A stretch of DNA of 64,000 nt, from assembly GCA_010093485.1 (NCBI GenBank), contig MU001515.1:143518-207517 (forward strand), in the 5' to 3' direction. Positions 52,808 to 64,000 of this stretch are shown piece by piece (position 1 is the first letter of the stretch; the number at the start of each line of letters is the position of its first letter). The stretch is from Karstenula rhodostoma CBS 690.94 (Eukaryota > Ascomycota > Dothideomycetes > Pleosporales > Didymosphaeriaceae). The notes below the pieces were generated by a model, which worked only from the letters and a program-made list of their open reading frames with translations, was not told the DNA's origin and made no database searches. The position numbers and the translations under genes are program-made.

Positions 52808-55789
52808 CTACCCCCCTTTAAGCGCGATCTAGGGTTTTAATAGTCCTTAAGGACTATAAGAATACCTATATCTATAAAAAAAAAGAAAAGAATAAATTAA
52901 TTTAAGGAAAAAAAAATAAAAATAAAAAAAAATATCCTCTATACCCTTAAAAAATTTTCTATTAAACTTATATAGTTATAAACTAGATTAGAGTATTCTA
53001 CTTTAGTATAATTATATAGGGCTTTATAATTTCCTATATAAAAATATCTTTATTTAGAATTTTTCTAAGTAGTTAGCTATATACTATTATATATATATTA
53101 TATAGAATTCCCTAATCCTATAAGGAGAAGTTAAAATTTAATTTAAAACCTTAGATTCCTTACTTATAGTTAATAGCTTAAAGTACTTAATATATAAAGC
53201 TTAATCCTTTATAATATTAAGAAGTATAAGGTAAGTATATCTTATAAATATTAAATAGACTATTTAGATTAAGCTACTATACTAACTAGTCTATTTTTAA
53301 GTAACCCTTTATTAATTACTTACCTTAATAGGTGTATTATCTTTAGGATTACTATTTAAAAATATTTTATTAAGGATAGTTTTCTTCTAAGTATCTAGAT
53401 ACTTAGGGGGCCTAGCTACCTAAGAATTAGTATTATAAAAGTTACTTACTAGCTTTAAAGTATTTTTAAAATTAGATATTAGATACTATATATTATCTAG
53501 GTTATAGCCTTACTATACTACTTAGTACTAAAGTTTTCCCTAACTTAGTTAGCTATTATAAATAAGTAATACCTCCTACTTAAAGATACTATTAACTTTA
53601 ATTAGTAGTTTCTATAGTTAGTATTATTTAGAAAGTAGATTATTAGGTACTTTCTAAAGATAGTCTATATAAAATACTAAATAAACTTTTATATATAATA
53701 GTAATTTAAACTTATAGGATAATTCTTTTATCCCTATAATATAGTATAGACTATATATTTACTTATTAAATTTAATAGAGGGATATAATATTAAAAAGCC
53801 TTTTAAGGTAATATAGATAAAGTTACTAATAATAAAGTTAGGTAGTTAGTAGTATTTATTAACTTATTTTACTATTAAGTCTTATACTATAATAAGGTTC
53901 TAATAGGCCTAGTTATAGATCTAAATAATAGTTTTAAAATAAGTAGTAATAAACTTATAAACTTACTTAAAACTAATATTATTAGGGAAGTCCTTAGATA
54001 ACCTAATTTTATTTTTTTAATTCTAAAAGACTTTAGTTTTATAACTAAACTTAATTTTATATAGAAAGAAATTAGTAAATTTATTAAGTAAAGAGGCTTA
54101 TACCTAGTCTATTAAAGGGAGTAGATCTAACTAGTTATTCTAAAATTTATTAATAAATAAATAGAAATACTAGTTAATATATTTATTATATATCTTAGTT
54201 TAGTTATCTATTTAGATATAATCTATAAATATAAATTTCTACTATATATTTATAAAGTAATATAGTTTACTAGTAAAATTAAAAGTAAACTATAGCCCTT
54301 AATCTAATATAATAGATTTAGGAATACTAAAGATTCTCTAGATATACTAGTAGTAAAGGGAGGTAGTCTATTTTATAGTAATTATCTTATAGTATAATAG
54401 TAAAAAGGTATATTTACTTAAATAGTATATATAAACTATAATATTATTAAAACCCTTTTAGTTTAATAAAAAGTTCTTAAAGTCTATAAAGATATTTTAC
54501 TATATAGCCTCTAGAATAGGTAGTAATTAGAGTAGGCCTAGTTTCTTATTATAAAAGGGCTTAGTCTAGTAATAAATTTTATAATTTTATATAAACTATT
54601 TAATATCTATATATATATAGCTCTAATAGTATAATTTCTAGATAAGTTTATAGGTCTTTTTAGTACTAGGGTATATAATTATCTAGTAGGAGTAAACTAT
54701 ATTAATAAGAATTATTTAAAGCTAATTAGTTTTAGAGATAACTAGGTAGTTTTAGTATAAAAGAAGTCTAGAAGGTATTCTATTATATTTACTATTTAGT
54801 TTAAAAATAGTTTTTTAAAATAGTTTTAAGATTAGATTAGTATAATTTATTTTAAATAGGTAGTTTACTAGTATAATAGAAGAGTTTTATAATTTAGTCT
54901 CCTTACTCTATTAGTTTAACTTAGTAATAATAACTAATACTACTATTTTATAATCTTTATTATTAGTATTATTATTAGCGATATCCTATTATTAGGGGAA
55001 AAAGTATATTATATAGGCTAATTTAGCTTTTACCTTTTATATAATTAGTTCTTTCTATTTCTATAATAGTATATTAGCTATAATATTTATAGATCTAGGG
55101 TAAAATATAATTATATAGTTATACTAGAATAATACTTCTAACTAATAAGTCTAGTAGGGTATAAGTTCTTACTTTATAAAAAAGTATTTAAATATATAAT
55201 AATTTATAATAATAGTAAATAACTTTTCTAACTATAGACTAATAAACTAGGTATACTCTATATATAACCTATCTATAATAGTAAGTATTTCCTTATTATA
55301 AATATTATAATTTATCTCTACTAGTTTTATTTTATATAAGTAAAAATTAAAAGGTTTCTAGATTCTATTATCTTATATCTATAAAATAATTCTTATAATA
55401 ATACTATTATTAGTATTAGTTTCTATCTATATCTTATAGTAGAGGGAGTACTATATAATAAAATTATCTAAGTAGAAAAGATTCTTTATAGCTTAAAAAG
55501 TAGTATATTCCTTATTTTTAAACTTATACTAGGTACCTTTTTTAGTTAGTTTAGTAAGGGGTTAAATAATATATTTATAGTTTTTAAGGTAAGTTTAATA
55601 GTAGTTATAGAATTCTAAAAAGAATTAGAGGGTATAAAGACTAGTAGGCTTTTTCTAATTCTATATTATAGTTTCCTTCTTAGGGTCCTTATAGATCCTA
55701 TTAGTAGTAATAATAAAGTTTAAAAATTTAACTTTTTAAATAGTAAATTTACTTTTCTTAATATTATAATAGAGGTAGTACTCTTTTAG

Positions 55790-56230
55790 CTATTTAATAA
55801 CTTTAAATATATAAGCCTTATACTCTAGGGGGTCCTTAGAGTAAATAAGGATATTATTAATATAAACTATATAAATTAAGTTAATTATATTAGCTAGAAT
55901 TATATTAATAAAGTATTAGAATAATACTAATCTATTAGTTATACTAAAAAAAAAAATATTATATTTAAAGTTATTATATTAAGTTTAAAATATAAAGAGG
56001 TTAGAGGTATATTTAGTAAGTTATATATAGTAAAAGGTTTATTATAGGTCTAGTTTAGTAAATATATATACCCTAAATAGGTATATAAGAATTTTCTCTA
56101 ATAGTAGTATAAAAATAATATCCTTTTTAGTAATACTATTAAGCCTTCTATAATTAATATAAAGATACTACCCTCCTTTAGACTTCTTTATATATAAAAT
56201 AGAGGAGGTAAAACTAGTATTACTAAAGGA
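55790..56230 (-). pseudogene. Remnant of Ty3/gypsy reverse transcriptase
   Basis: The minus-strand translation retains family blocks with stops between them: ILYIKKSKGG near 56190, INYRRLNSITKKD near 56140, IFTKLDL near 56060, and VYINNILIYSKDPLEY near 55830-55870. The catalytic Y-x-D-D is now YINN, both Asp codons (GAx) having become AAT by G-to-A change. The gene is dead. Confidence 0.8.
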
Positions 56231-59200
56231 AATAAACCTTTTTTTTACTATATTCTAAATATATAGGTATAGTAATTCTAGCTTATTAAAGAATATAGGA
56301 TATAGTAGGGAGGTCTTTAAAATACTAATATTTTTAGTAAAAATAATATTATAGTTAATATTTTTCTATTATAAGGGTAAGGTATTTACCTCTTATTTAC
56401 TAAAATAAGAAATATCTATCCCTATCTATCTATAGTAGGGAAGCTTAGCTTTAAGTTTTATTAGTAGCTATTTTTAAGATTTTTCTAAAGAGTTAGCTAT
56501 AACTTTCTTTTTATAATACTTAGCTTTTATAAGTTTAAATAACTTATATTAATTAATAGAGCTAATCTCTATACCTTATATACTAATTATAAATATTATA
56601 ATAGAAATAATTAAAATATTAATACTAGTTTTAAGGAACTATTCCCTTATTAGTATTTAATACTTAGGGGGTTCCTTTAGGGTTAGTAGCCCTAAATTAG
56701 ATAGTATTTTATTTATCTTATATAAATCTTCCTTATATTAAAGCTATTCTATAAGGTAGAAGGTAGTAATAACTTAGTCTTTTAAATAGTTTTTTAGTTT
56801 AATTCTTAGCTTTTATAAGAGTTTTTTAGTAGCTTATTTACTAGAGTCTCTAGTAGAATTAGGCTTAGTAAAAGTAGTTAATTCTTTTAGTAATAATTTA
56901 TTATTATATAGTAACTTATTACTATATCTATATACTAGGGTATTATCCTTAATACTAGGTTTAGCTAATTACTAATTCTTATCTTTAGGCTTTAGTAGTT
57001 TAGCTTTATTACTATCCTTATTTAAAAATATATAGTATACTATAATAAAGTCCTTATTTAGGATAGACTCTACTAAAAGTAGTTAATAATTACTATAGTT
57101 CTAGGGGGTAGTCTATACTAAAGAAATAGATAATATTCTAAACTCTATAGAAATCTTAAACTCCTTTATAGGGGAGTATTCTCTATAAAGTAATTATACT
57201 TATTAAAATTAAATATTCTTCTTCTTAAAGTTAATATTCTATTAGTTAGTATTAAACTAGTATTTTTTATTAATTAGCTAGAGTAGGTAGTATAGTACTA
57301 TAAATAGAGTAATAACCTATAATAGTATATTATTTAATTATCTTAAATACTAGTTATAATAATTAATTAGTATTTTAGTATCCTTAAAGAATTTTTATCT
57401 TATAATAAGATTATAGTCTCCTATTTTATATAGGATAAACTATATAGTTATAAGATATCTATTAATATTAAGTACTACTTAAAAGTAGTAATTAACTAAA
57501 GTAGCCTTCTTACTAGTAAAACTCTTAAAAGGGATTAGGTATTTAAGTTATATTAACTTAATACTAAGTTAGTACCTTAGTATTTTCTTTAGCTATAAAG
57601 TAATAAGATTATATATAAATATACTAGAATTAATAAGGCTATATATATAAACCTTATATCTATTATTTTAAAATATTATAGAAAGTATAAAAGATATTTC
57701 CTTAAATAAGTTAAGGATTTAAATATTTTTAGGGTTAGTATAATACTTCTTAGGGTAGAATACTAGCTTCTATAGGTTAATTAGTTCTATACCTACTACT
57801 CCTATTAGGGGTACTAGCTTAGAGTTAACTAATACCTCTAGTTTTTTAACTTAAAGTCTAATTTAAAGTCTTTATTAGAGGTATATTTATTACTAGATTC
57901 TAGGAAAAAATAAGCCTTATTTTCTTTTTAAACCTTTATAATAGTAGTAATAGTATACCTATTATAGGGTTTAATAGGGTAATTATAGTAGATATAGTTT
58001 TTAAAAAAATAGTTATAATATATCTAATTCTTATAATACTACTCTCTAGAGTATCTATATTTAAGGTTAATAAATTAGTATTTTAGAGCTAATTTTATTA
58101 TAATATCTTTAGGTAGTCCTATAATATAATAAGGGGCTAAAGTAACTATTTATAATAAAAACTCCTTATAATAGTATAGAATAGAGGGAGTAAATTAATT
58201 ATAGTTAATTTAATAGTTATATTTAAAAACTTTATATAGCTTATAAATAATAGTATAAAATTTATTATAGTCTATAGTAGGGTTAATAGTATTTTAGATA
58301 AGCTAGTTAGTAAGTTTTATATAAAACTTCTTATAAAATATCTCTTTAAAATTATTAGAATAAAATTTAGCCTAGTTTATAAATATATTATATTATATAA
58401 TAAATAAGTTTATATTTCCTCTAGATAGAAGTATTATCTTCTAGAGGTTAGTATAGGTATTAATATTCTAGTTTAGTAGTATAAATATAGCTTAAAGATA
58501 GTTATATAGACCTATAAAAAATATAGTTAATTATTACTATTTTTAGATATTAAAAATTTTAAAAGTATAGTCTTCTAGCTATATATTAATATAATTAGTA
58601 ATAGTTATAGTATATTTTTTAGAAGTATCTTATTAAAAATAGTCTATATTAGACTTAATCTTAACCTCTAGTAAATAGAATTATAGTTTAAACTAAGTCT
58701 TATTACTATTAAATTTATTAGGGTCTAAAACCTTAGGGGATAGATATTTATTCTAGTAAGCTTAGTATTTTATATAGTAAAGATTTAGTACTTTATAGAA
58801 AAGTTTATTAGAAATATTTACTTTTAGAATATATTAACCTATAATAGAATAGTCTATACCTTACTAACTATTTATTTTTAAAGTAACTAGTTTAGTATTA
58901 TATTTAATAGTAGGTACTAGCTTAATAGGGGAAATACTAAACTAGTAAAATAACTTAAAACTATTATTACTATTTAAGTTACTAATTATTATCTATATTA
59001 GTTAATTCTTAACTTTAGTAGTTTTTTTTAGTTCTATAATCTTAGTTTATAGATAATTATTTTCCTTTTAAGTCTATATTTAGGAGTCTATTATAATATT
59101 AATTTTATTATTTAAATTAATATTTTACTAGACTAGCTTTTATTACTAGTCCTATACTTTATATATATATTAAGATAAGGCTATAAGTTATAACTTTATA

Positions 59201-60180
59201 GTAAATAGAACTATATTAGCCTTAATATAGCCTATATATATATTAGAAATAATAGTAAACTTTAAACTTTAGTAGTTTAAGGTCTCTAGATACTTTTTAT
59301 CTAAAATAATTAGGTTTAGAATAATTATATTAATATTAGTAAAAGCTATATATAATTTAGATACTTTCTTTAACTCTTATAGCCTAGCTACCTATAAACT
59401 AGTCTTAAAGTTATCTTCTTCCTCCTTATAGTTTCTAGTTCTAGAATTCTAATAAAGGTCTAATTTCTTTTTAACCTTATTAATATTAGCTAGATATTCT
59501 TTAGTACCTTTAGGTAACTAGATATCTAGTTCTAGTAGGAAAAGTTTAATCTAGAAGAGTAGATTTTCTAGCTTATAGGGAGGTTATATACTAAAGGTTT
59601 TAGCTACTAATACTTATTCTTATATTAGAATAGGTAAGTAATTTTAAAGTAGTATATATAGTATTTTACCTATAGTTATATTATAATAGGGGTTATTTAC
59701 TTTTAAAATATTATTAAAGTTTTTTTTATTAAAATTAAAAACTATTATTACTTTAGTAGTATAGCTTATAGAGTAAGTCCTAATATAGCTTTAAAAAAAA
59801 GGTATTAAATCCCTATTAATAAATTATCTAAATATTAAAGATTTTATCTTTATATACTTAGTTATAGGTAGTAGTATAATAGGTATAGAGCTATTTAGAG
59901 GTAAAATAAATAAAGAGAGAGGGCTATCTAAAATAAAGATATTATATAAATTAATATTTATTATAAGAGTAAAAAGTAAGTTTAGGTAAGTAAAGTATAA
60001 GTAATAAATAGATAGTTAATTATATTTTAAGCCTATTTACTAAGGGTATATATATTATTTTTAGTATACCTATAATAAGTATATACTTTTACCTAAAAGG
60101 GATTTAACCTTTATAATAATTAATTCTACTAAAGGTACCTAATATTAATAGGTCTTTAAAGGAGTTTAAAAAATTTAAAA

Positions 60181-60350
60181 GGATATTCTAGTACTTTAAT
60201 AACTAGTCTTTAATAAGGATTTTAGAGGATATTCTAGTACCTTAATAGCTAGTCTTTAATAAGAACTTTAGAAGATATTCTAGTACCTTAATAGCTAGTC
60301 TTTAATAAAGATTTTAGAGGATATTCTAATACTTTAATAGCTAACTTAAA
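60181..60350 (+). repeat. 46-bp tandem repeat, 3.7 copies
   Basis: Units begin at 60181, 60227, 60273 and 60319 (GATATTCTAGTAC...), with a few transitions between them. They lie inside the retroelement near its 5' LTR, where leader repeats occur in some elements. Confidence 0.8.
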
Positions 60351-60451
60351 AAAAAATTTTAGAATTTTAATAGACCTTTCTATATCTAAAGAGCTAAAGG
60401 TAAATATTATAATTACTAATCTCTAACTAAAAGAAGGGGTTTTAAGTTTAA

Positions 60452-60697
60452 TATAAAGCTAGGATATAACTAAATAAAGTAAATACTCTTAGAATTAAAT
60501 AAATAAAAGAAACTATATAAATTAAGACTAAACTTAAAATACTAAAATAAAAAGGGTTTTAAGAAGGAATTCTCTATATACTAAGTATCTAAAATTTACT
60601 AACTAATCTATATATAGGCTACTAGATAAGGCCTAAGCTTAAAGATAGGTAAATATCCTATAAGGGAATTTAACTTTAGGTTAAATTAACCCTTATA
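60452..60697 (-). repeat. LTR of the retroelement, 5' LTR (right)
   Basis: 246 bp, the same length as the left LTR. Nearly all differences are transitions, so divergence reflects RIP rather than age. Confidence 0.88.
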
Positions 60698-60918
60698 GTT
60701 CTAATTTTAGTATTTTTAAATAGTATATAGAGGATATATAAATTATTAAAATAATTAGAATTTAAGTATAAAGGATAGTATATTATAATAGTTAATTATA
60801 ATAAGTAAGAGATTATAGTACCTTTTTAATTTATATATTATATTTATAACTTATTACTTTATTTTATAGTAATTAAGAAGTAATATTAAGATAATTAAGA
60901 TAATAATAATTCTAAAGC

Positions 60919-61042
60919 TATAGTTATATATAACTTACCCTACTAATTACCCTAATACTCCCTCCTCCTTGCGGGCGCCCTCCTAATAGGCACCTACGGG
61001 CGCCTCCCTATTGTCTTCTATAACTCCGGGATCCCCACATGT
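60919..61042 (-). repeat. Inverted repeat, mutated copy at the edge of the AT block
   Basis: Reverse complement of 49998-50121. The distal 93 bp (60950-61042) keep most GC bases, while the proximal 31 bp (60919-60949) are aligned base for base with almost every C/G of the partner converted. It marks the right limit of the AT block. Confidence 0.85.
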
Positions 61043-61981
61043 CTGGGAGGACGCTCACGTGACCGTGCAACATCCATGGATGATTACACTTTCCTCATCG
61101 GGAACAGGCTCGGGGGCACTTGCATGTACGCTACGTGCGTGCGGATTCATGCAGAACCTACCCCCATCGCATCGCCCGATATTGGTGTAATCATGGTGTC
61201 GACGAGGCTGTCAGCCGCAATGCTGCTAAGTAAAGATCGCGCGCAGGCACCCCGGAATCCTCGGGTACCACCATACCCACGAAACGATGGCTCGGCGTGC
61301 GTAGCAAACACGGCCCAGTGGTGGTATTTCTGTCGGGTGAGACGCGTGTACTTTGGTGGCGATTGTCTCGGGGCATCTGAACATTGGCGGCTGGCTGCAT
61401 GAACGTAGCAAGTCATTCTGACAACATTCGAGGAAAACGTCTACAGGTGCGAGCTCCGTGATGGACGGCACCAGTCAAGCATGAAAATAGATGGCGATGA
61501 TGCGGTCAGGCGCACTGGACGTCCAAGCCCATGTCGTACAGAAGCGGGAATTTTGAATGCTGTGTCGCGGAGTGTGGACCACGGTAACCTTTCTTCCAAG
61601 TCACCGGGAACGATCAACGCACGATAACAATTAATGCACACGACACATCAGGCCTGTCGATCCGATGAGAATAGCTGGGCACGACCATGATTCTATTAAT
61701 CTCTGTCTGCATCTCAGAGAGGCCGGCGCATCTTCCGCATCCCGCACGATACTGCCACATGAATATCACTGTGCCTGACCAATGCCTGTCGGCGCTTCCA
61801 GTCAAGCGATACACGATGCAACCGACCGCTCTAGCTATGGAATTGCAACACTCAACGCAGCTTGGAATGTTTGACAACGCAGAGTCGACCCCCAAGAATA
61901 TGGCGGCCTCTGCAGCGTCTTCCGTCCGTCTTGACAGTTCAATCGTTTAGACAAGCAACGCATTCGATGCACTCTTTGACC
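61043..61981. other. Intergenic, no supportable gene
   Basis: Normal GC content returns. Short frames only, then the 3' end of the NmrA-like gene. Confidence 0.45.
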
Positions 61982-63248
61982 TCACTCCCTGTGGAACCCC
62001 ATGAACACGTCGCTCAAGACAGCGCTCTGAGCATCTGGGTCTCTGTCGGGTTGTGATGATGGAACCAACAAGAGCAAGCCCCCCTCCTCCTTCGCCAGCG
62101 GAGCCACTGGTCCCGGAGCCCCTTGTTCCTTGTCGTTTCTAACCTTCAGGGAAGCTATGTGACCAGGAAGTACCGCCTTCAGGTAGTCTTCGAAAGAAGT
62201 CTGCTGAACCGACACATTGTACCTTCCCATAGCCTCATTGATGGAAGCGGGAGTGAAGACATTTCCGTCGTACAGAACTGAGCCTGGCGGGTCTGGGAGA
62301 AGGTCCGACGCAAGATTCTTTCCCAGTCCCTCCATTTCGTCTACCGTGTACTGCCGATAGCTGCATGGGATCCCGGATATCTTGGATATGAGAGCGCATA
62401 TGTTTTCGCCAGATACACGGTCCGAGTAAGCCGCGACTGCCAAGGAAGCAACCGGGAGTTTGAGGATAATGGTACGGACGAAGATGCCTGCAAGTCATCA
62501 GCAATGGTATAGTAAGGTGAATCTCTGTGGAAAAAGCTTACCGAAGTCCTCCTTCATGTTGATCCAATGCAAAGGCACGTGAGCTGGTGCCGTTGTTCCA
62601 AACGACAAGGTTCCATCCTCGCTCTACAAACGTTATCAGCGTTCTTTCTCTTTCCACGATTGCAGAGAAGCTTCAACTGACCATTCGCAGCGTTGCTTGA
62701 TAATCCTCCATGCGCATGCACGGCTTCACCAACACCGTCTTGGCCGCCAACCCGGGCAGACAGGCTCGCATGTAGTTGATATGTTCCCGTTTGGCGAGAT
62801 AGGTGGCCCCGGCTGTGTGCGACGCGTATCTGGCGCCAGAATTAGTGACTGGAAGTGTGGACATCACCAGCCGTTGTAGTCGGGGAGTGGCTGCAGCGGC
62901 ATCGAGAAGTATGCGTCCCACGAAGACCTCTCGACGCATGGCAGCAAACTGTGCGCTGGGCCTCAATCCGACCTCGACTGCCAGTTTCAGTCGCCGGTCC
63001 TCGAGCAACCTGTGGTAGCTGGTCAGTGCAAAGATGACGTCCGCTCCCGCGAAGCTCTCCTTGATGTGCTCCTCATCGTCGAACGTCTCATCTCGTATCT
63101 CGACCCCCATCTTCTTCCAGCGTTCGCTCGCGGGGCAATTTGGTGAAGACGTCAAGCCCCGGATCCGGATACCAGGTGCATCGATGAAGGCCTCTGCGAC
63201 TGAGGTGCCTTGCCGTCCGTTGATGCCCACAATGACGATAATAGCCAT
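61982..63248 (-). CDS. NmrA-like NAD(P)-binding protein
   Basis: The minus-strand exons are 63248-62682, 62623-62542 and 62487-61982; donors GTCAGT and GTAAGC, acceptors TAG and CAG, all in phase (384 aa). N-terminal Rossmann motif IVIVGINGRQGTSVAEAF (G-x-x-G-x-x-G). Then GADVIFALTSYHR, LQRLVMSTLPV, and LVKPCMRMEDY. The C-terminal half has YSDRVSGENICALISKISG and YTVDEMEGLGKNL. NmrA-like proteins are atypical SDRs that lack the catalytic Tyr and usually sense NAD(P) or control regulators; some are oxidoreductases. The role here is unknown. The last 50 residues are less conserved in character. Confidence 0.85.
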
Positions 63249-63900
63249 GTTGCGAGGCGTCGTATAGATACGCTGTTCGGGAACTGAGGGAAGGCGTAGA
63301 CCAAGCGGAGAGGCAAAGAGTCGTTGATGAAGTGCGCGGCAGTACCTATACCGAACGCGTTAGATATGTCGTGGTTTGGTTGAAAACAAGGTGAAAGGAC
63401 GTGCCGCGCGCAAATTGTTGGCGCGGGCGATTATGACCCGAAAGATCTGAACTACGGGGTGGCAGGATTGATACGTGAAATCTCAAGACGAACCGGGCAG
63501 GGACCGAGCTTGATGTGTCCAAGCAATCGCGTTTGAACAATCTGAAGCAAGTATCGTAGGTATGGAATTTGCCTTAGTTACTCACGTCACATATCATACA
63601 CCATCGTGGCTACACAAGTTTCCTTCTTCCTGGCTTGCCGTCAATTCATCTGCAGCACTTCCATGAGGTCCTGCAATGTTTATCACAGCAACGGTTCGCA
63701 CCAGCGCGCGCCTGCTTGGACTCGTTGTCACAGTAACGAGTGAATGGCTCCCGTGGCGTCCTTTGCAACGCTCGACTCTCGCGACAAAACCGCGCCCTCG
63801 CCTCGTAACTTCGGATTCAAGATAGAATCACCAGCATTGCTCAGTCTGCCGTCGCAATCTGTCCCTACTACGCCTCGTACATCTACAAATTAGCAACGCA
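63249..63900. other. Shared upstream region of divergent genes
   Basis: Lies between the NmrA-like gene (-) and the gene starting at 63901 (+). No motif recognised. Confidence 0.5.
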
Positions 63901-64000
63901 ATGGCTCGGTCGATCCGCCACAAGAACGACGGCGTCGCTCCCAAAGCACGTGGAGCGGCGACTACCCAGACGAAGTGGGGACGTCGCAAGACCACCGAGC
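63901..64000 (+). CDS. Basic protein, 3' end beyond the window
   Basis: The ATG at 63901, after a CA-rich leader (AGCAACGCA), opens a GC-rich frame to the window end: MARSIRHKNDGVAPKARGAA, then TKWGRRKTTE. It is Lys/Arg-rich, like a small nuclear or ribosome-associated protein; too short to identify. Confidence 0.5.
   Translation, partial: MARSIRHKNDGVAPKARGAATTQTKWGRRKTTE

Larger units (their letters stand above)
52562..60697 (-). mobile_element. Ty3/gypsy-type LTR retrotransposon, RIP-inactivated
   Basis: 8136 bp between two 246-bp LTRs, with flanking 5-bp target duplication GTCCT (52557-52561) and GTTCT (60698-60702), one transition apart. A polypurine tract touches the left LTR on the minus strand. 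Reverse-transcriptase blocks occur on the minus strand near 55.8-56.2 kb, the expected distance from the right (5') LTR. No open frame survives. Integrase and gag regions are too mutated for me to delimit. Confidence 0.88.
52255..60918. other. AT-rich RIP-type block
   Basis: From 52255 to 60918 the sequence is overwhelmingly A and T, with no open frame of 60 codons on either strand, against GC-rich flanks. TA dinucleotides dominate. Degraded coding of a retroelement is still visible on the minus strand. This is the expected outcome of RIP in a repeat cluster. DNA outside the LTR element (52255-52561 and 60703-60918) is also mutated, so older repeat DNA surrounds it. Confidence 0.9.

Noticed and set aside
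60430..60451. AAAAGAAGGGG near the right LTR as polypurine tract of a + strand element
   Set aside because: It is 12 bases away from the LTR, whereas the minus-strand tract touches the left LTR, and the RT remnant reads on the minus strand.

Overview
The window is nuclear DNA of a filamentous ascomycete (Pezizomycotina; Dothideomycetes is my guess from gene style, not shown). The evidence is short 45-95 bp GT-AG introns, fungus-specific families (Zn2Cys6 factor, 2EXR/F-box-like proteins, SAT4-like membrane protein, DUF6594-like protein, Agd3-like deacetylase), and an 8.7 kb AT-rich block carrying the C-to-T / G-to-A signature of repeat-induced point mutation (RIP).

Layout. 1-11.3 kb is accessory: a secreted hydrolase-like gene cut by the window edge, two 2EXR/F-box-like genes, and two paralogous cysteine-rich genes (3777-4963 and 9035-9647) that enclose two decayed genes (Zn2Cys6 regulator, amidohydrolase). 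11.3-16 kb is a decay zone: a relic of an orphan family whose intact copy lies at 30545-31416, a gene broken by a TIR element, and a second TIR element. 16-31.5 kb carries an SDR, an Agd3-like polysaccharide deacetylase, a polytopic membrane protein, a split and inverted tannase/feruloyl esterase relic, a zinc alcohol dehydrogenase, a small MITE with a 9-bp target duplication, a SAT4-like receptor-type protein and the intact orphan gene. 32.5-40.3 kb is a conserved core block: Ted1/Cdc1-type metallophosphoesterase, Ent3-type epsin, a cyclophilin with a mitochondrial-type leader, and a trans-sulfuration PLP enzyme. 41.5-51.9 kb is accessory again: a small unknown gene, an SDR lacking its catalytic Tyr and Lys, a DUF6594-like three-TM protein, a small acidic protein, a caspase-like protein and a secreted protein of unknown family. 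52.25-61.04 kb is the RIP block: a Ty3/gypsy element (minus strand, 246-bp LTRs, 5-bp target duplication) inside other mutated repeat DNA, ending in an inverted copy of a sequence found unmutated at 49998-50121. 61.9-64 kb has an NmrA-like gene and the first codons of a basic protein.

I see no clear biosynthetic cluster and no tRNA, rRNA or CRISPR. The most novel items are the 8-Cys module family with its shared N-terminal peptide, the orphan family with intact, relic and tail copies, and the caspase-like gene beside a DUF6594-like membrane gene. Exon coordinates come from reading splice sites and checking phase by hand; there are no transcript data.
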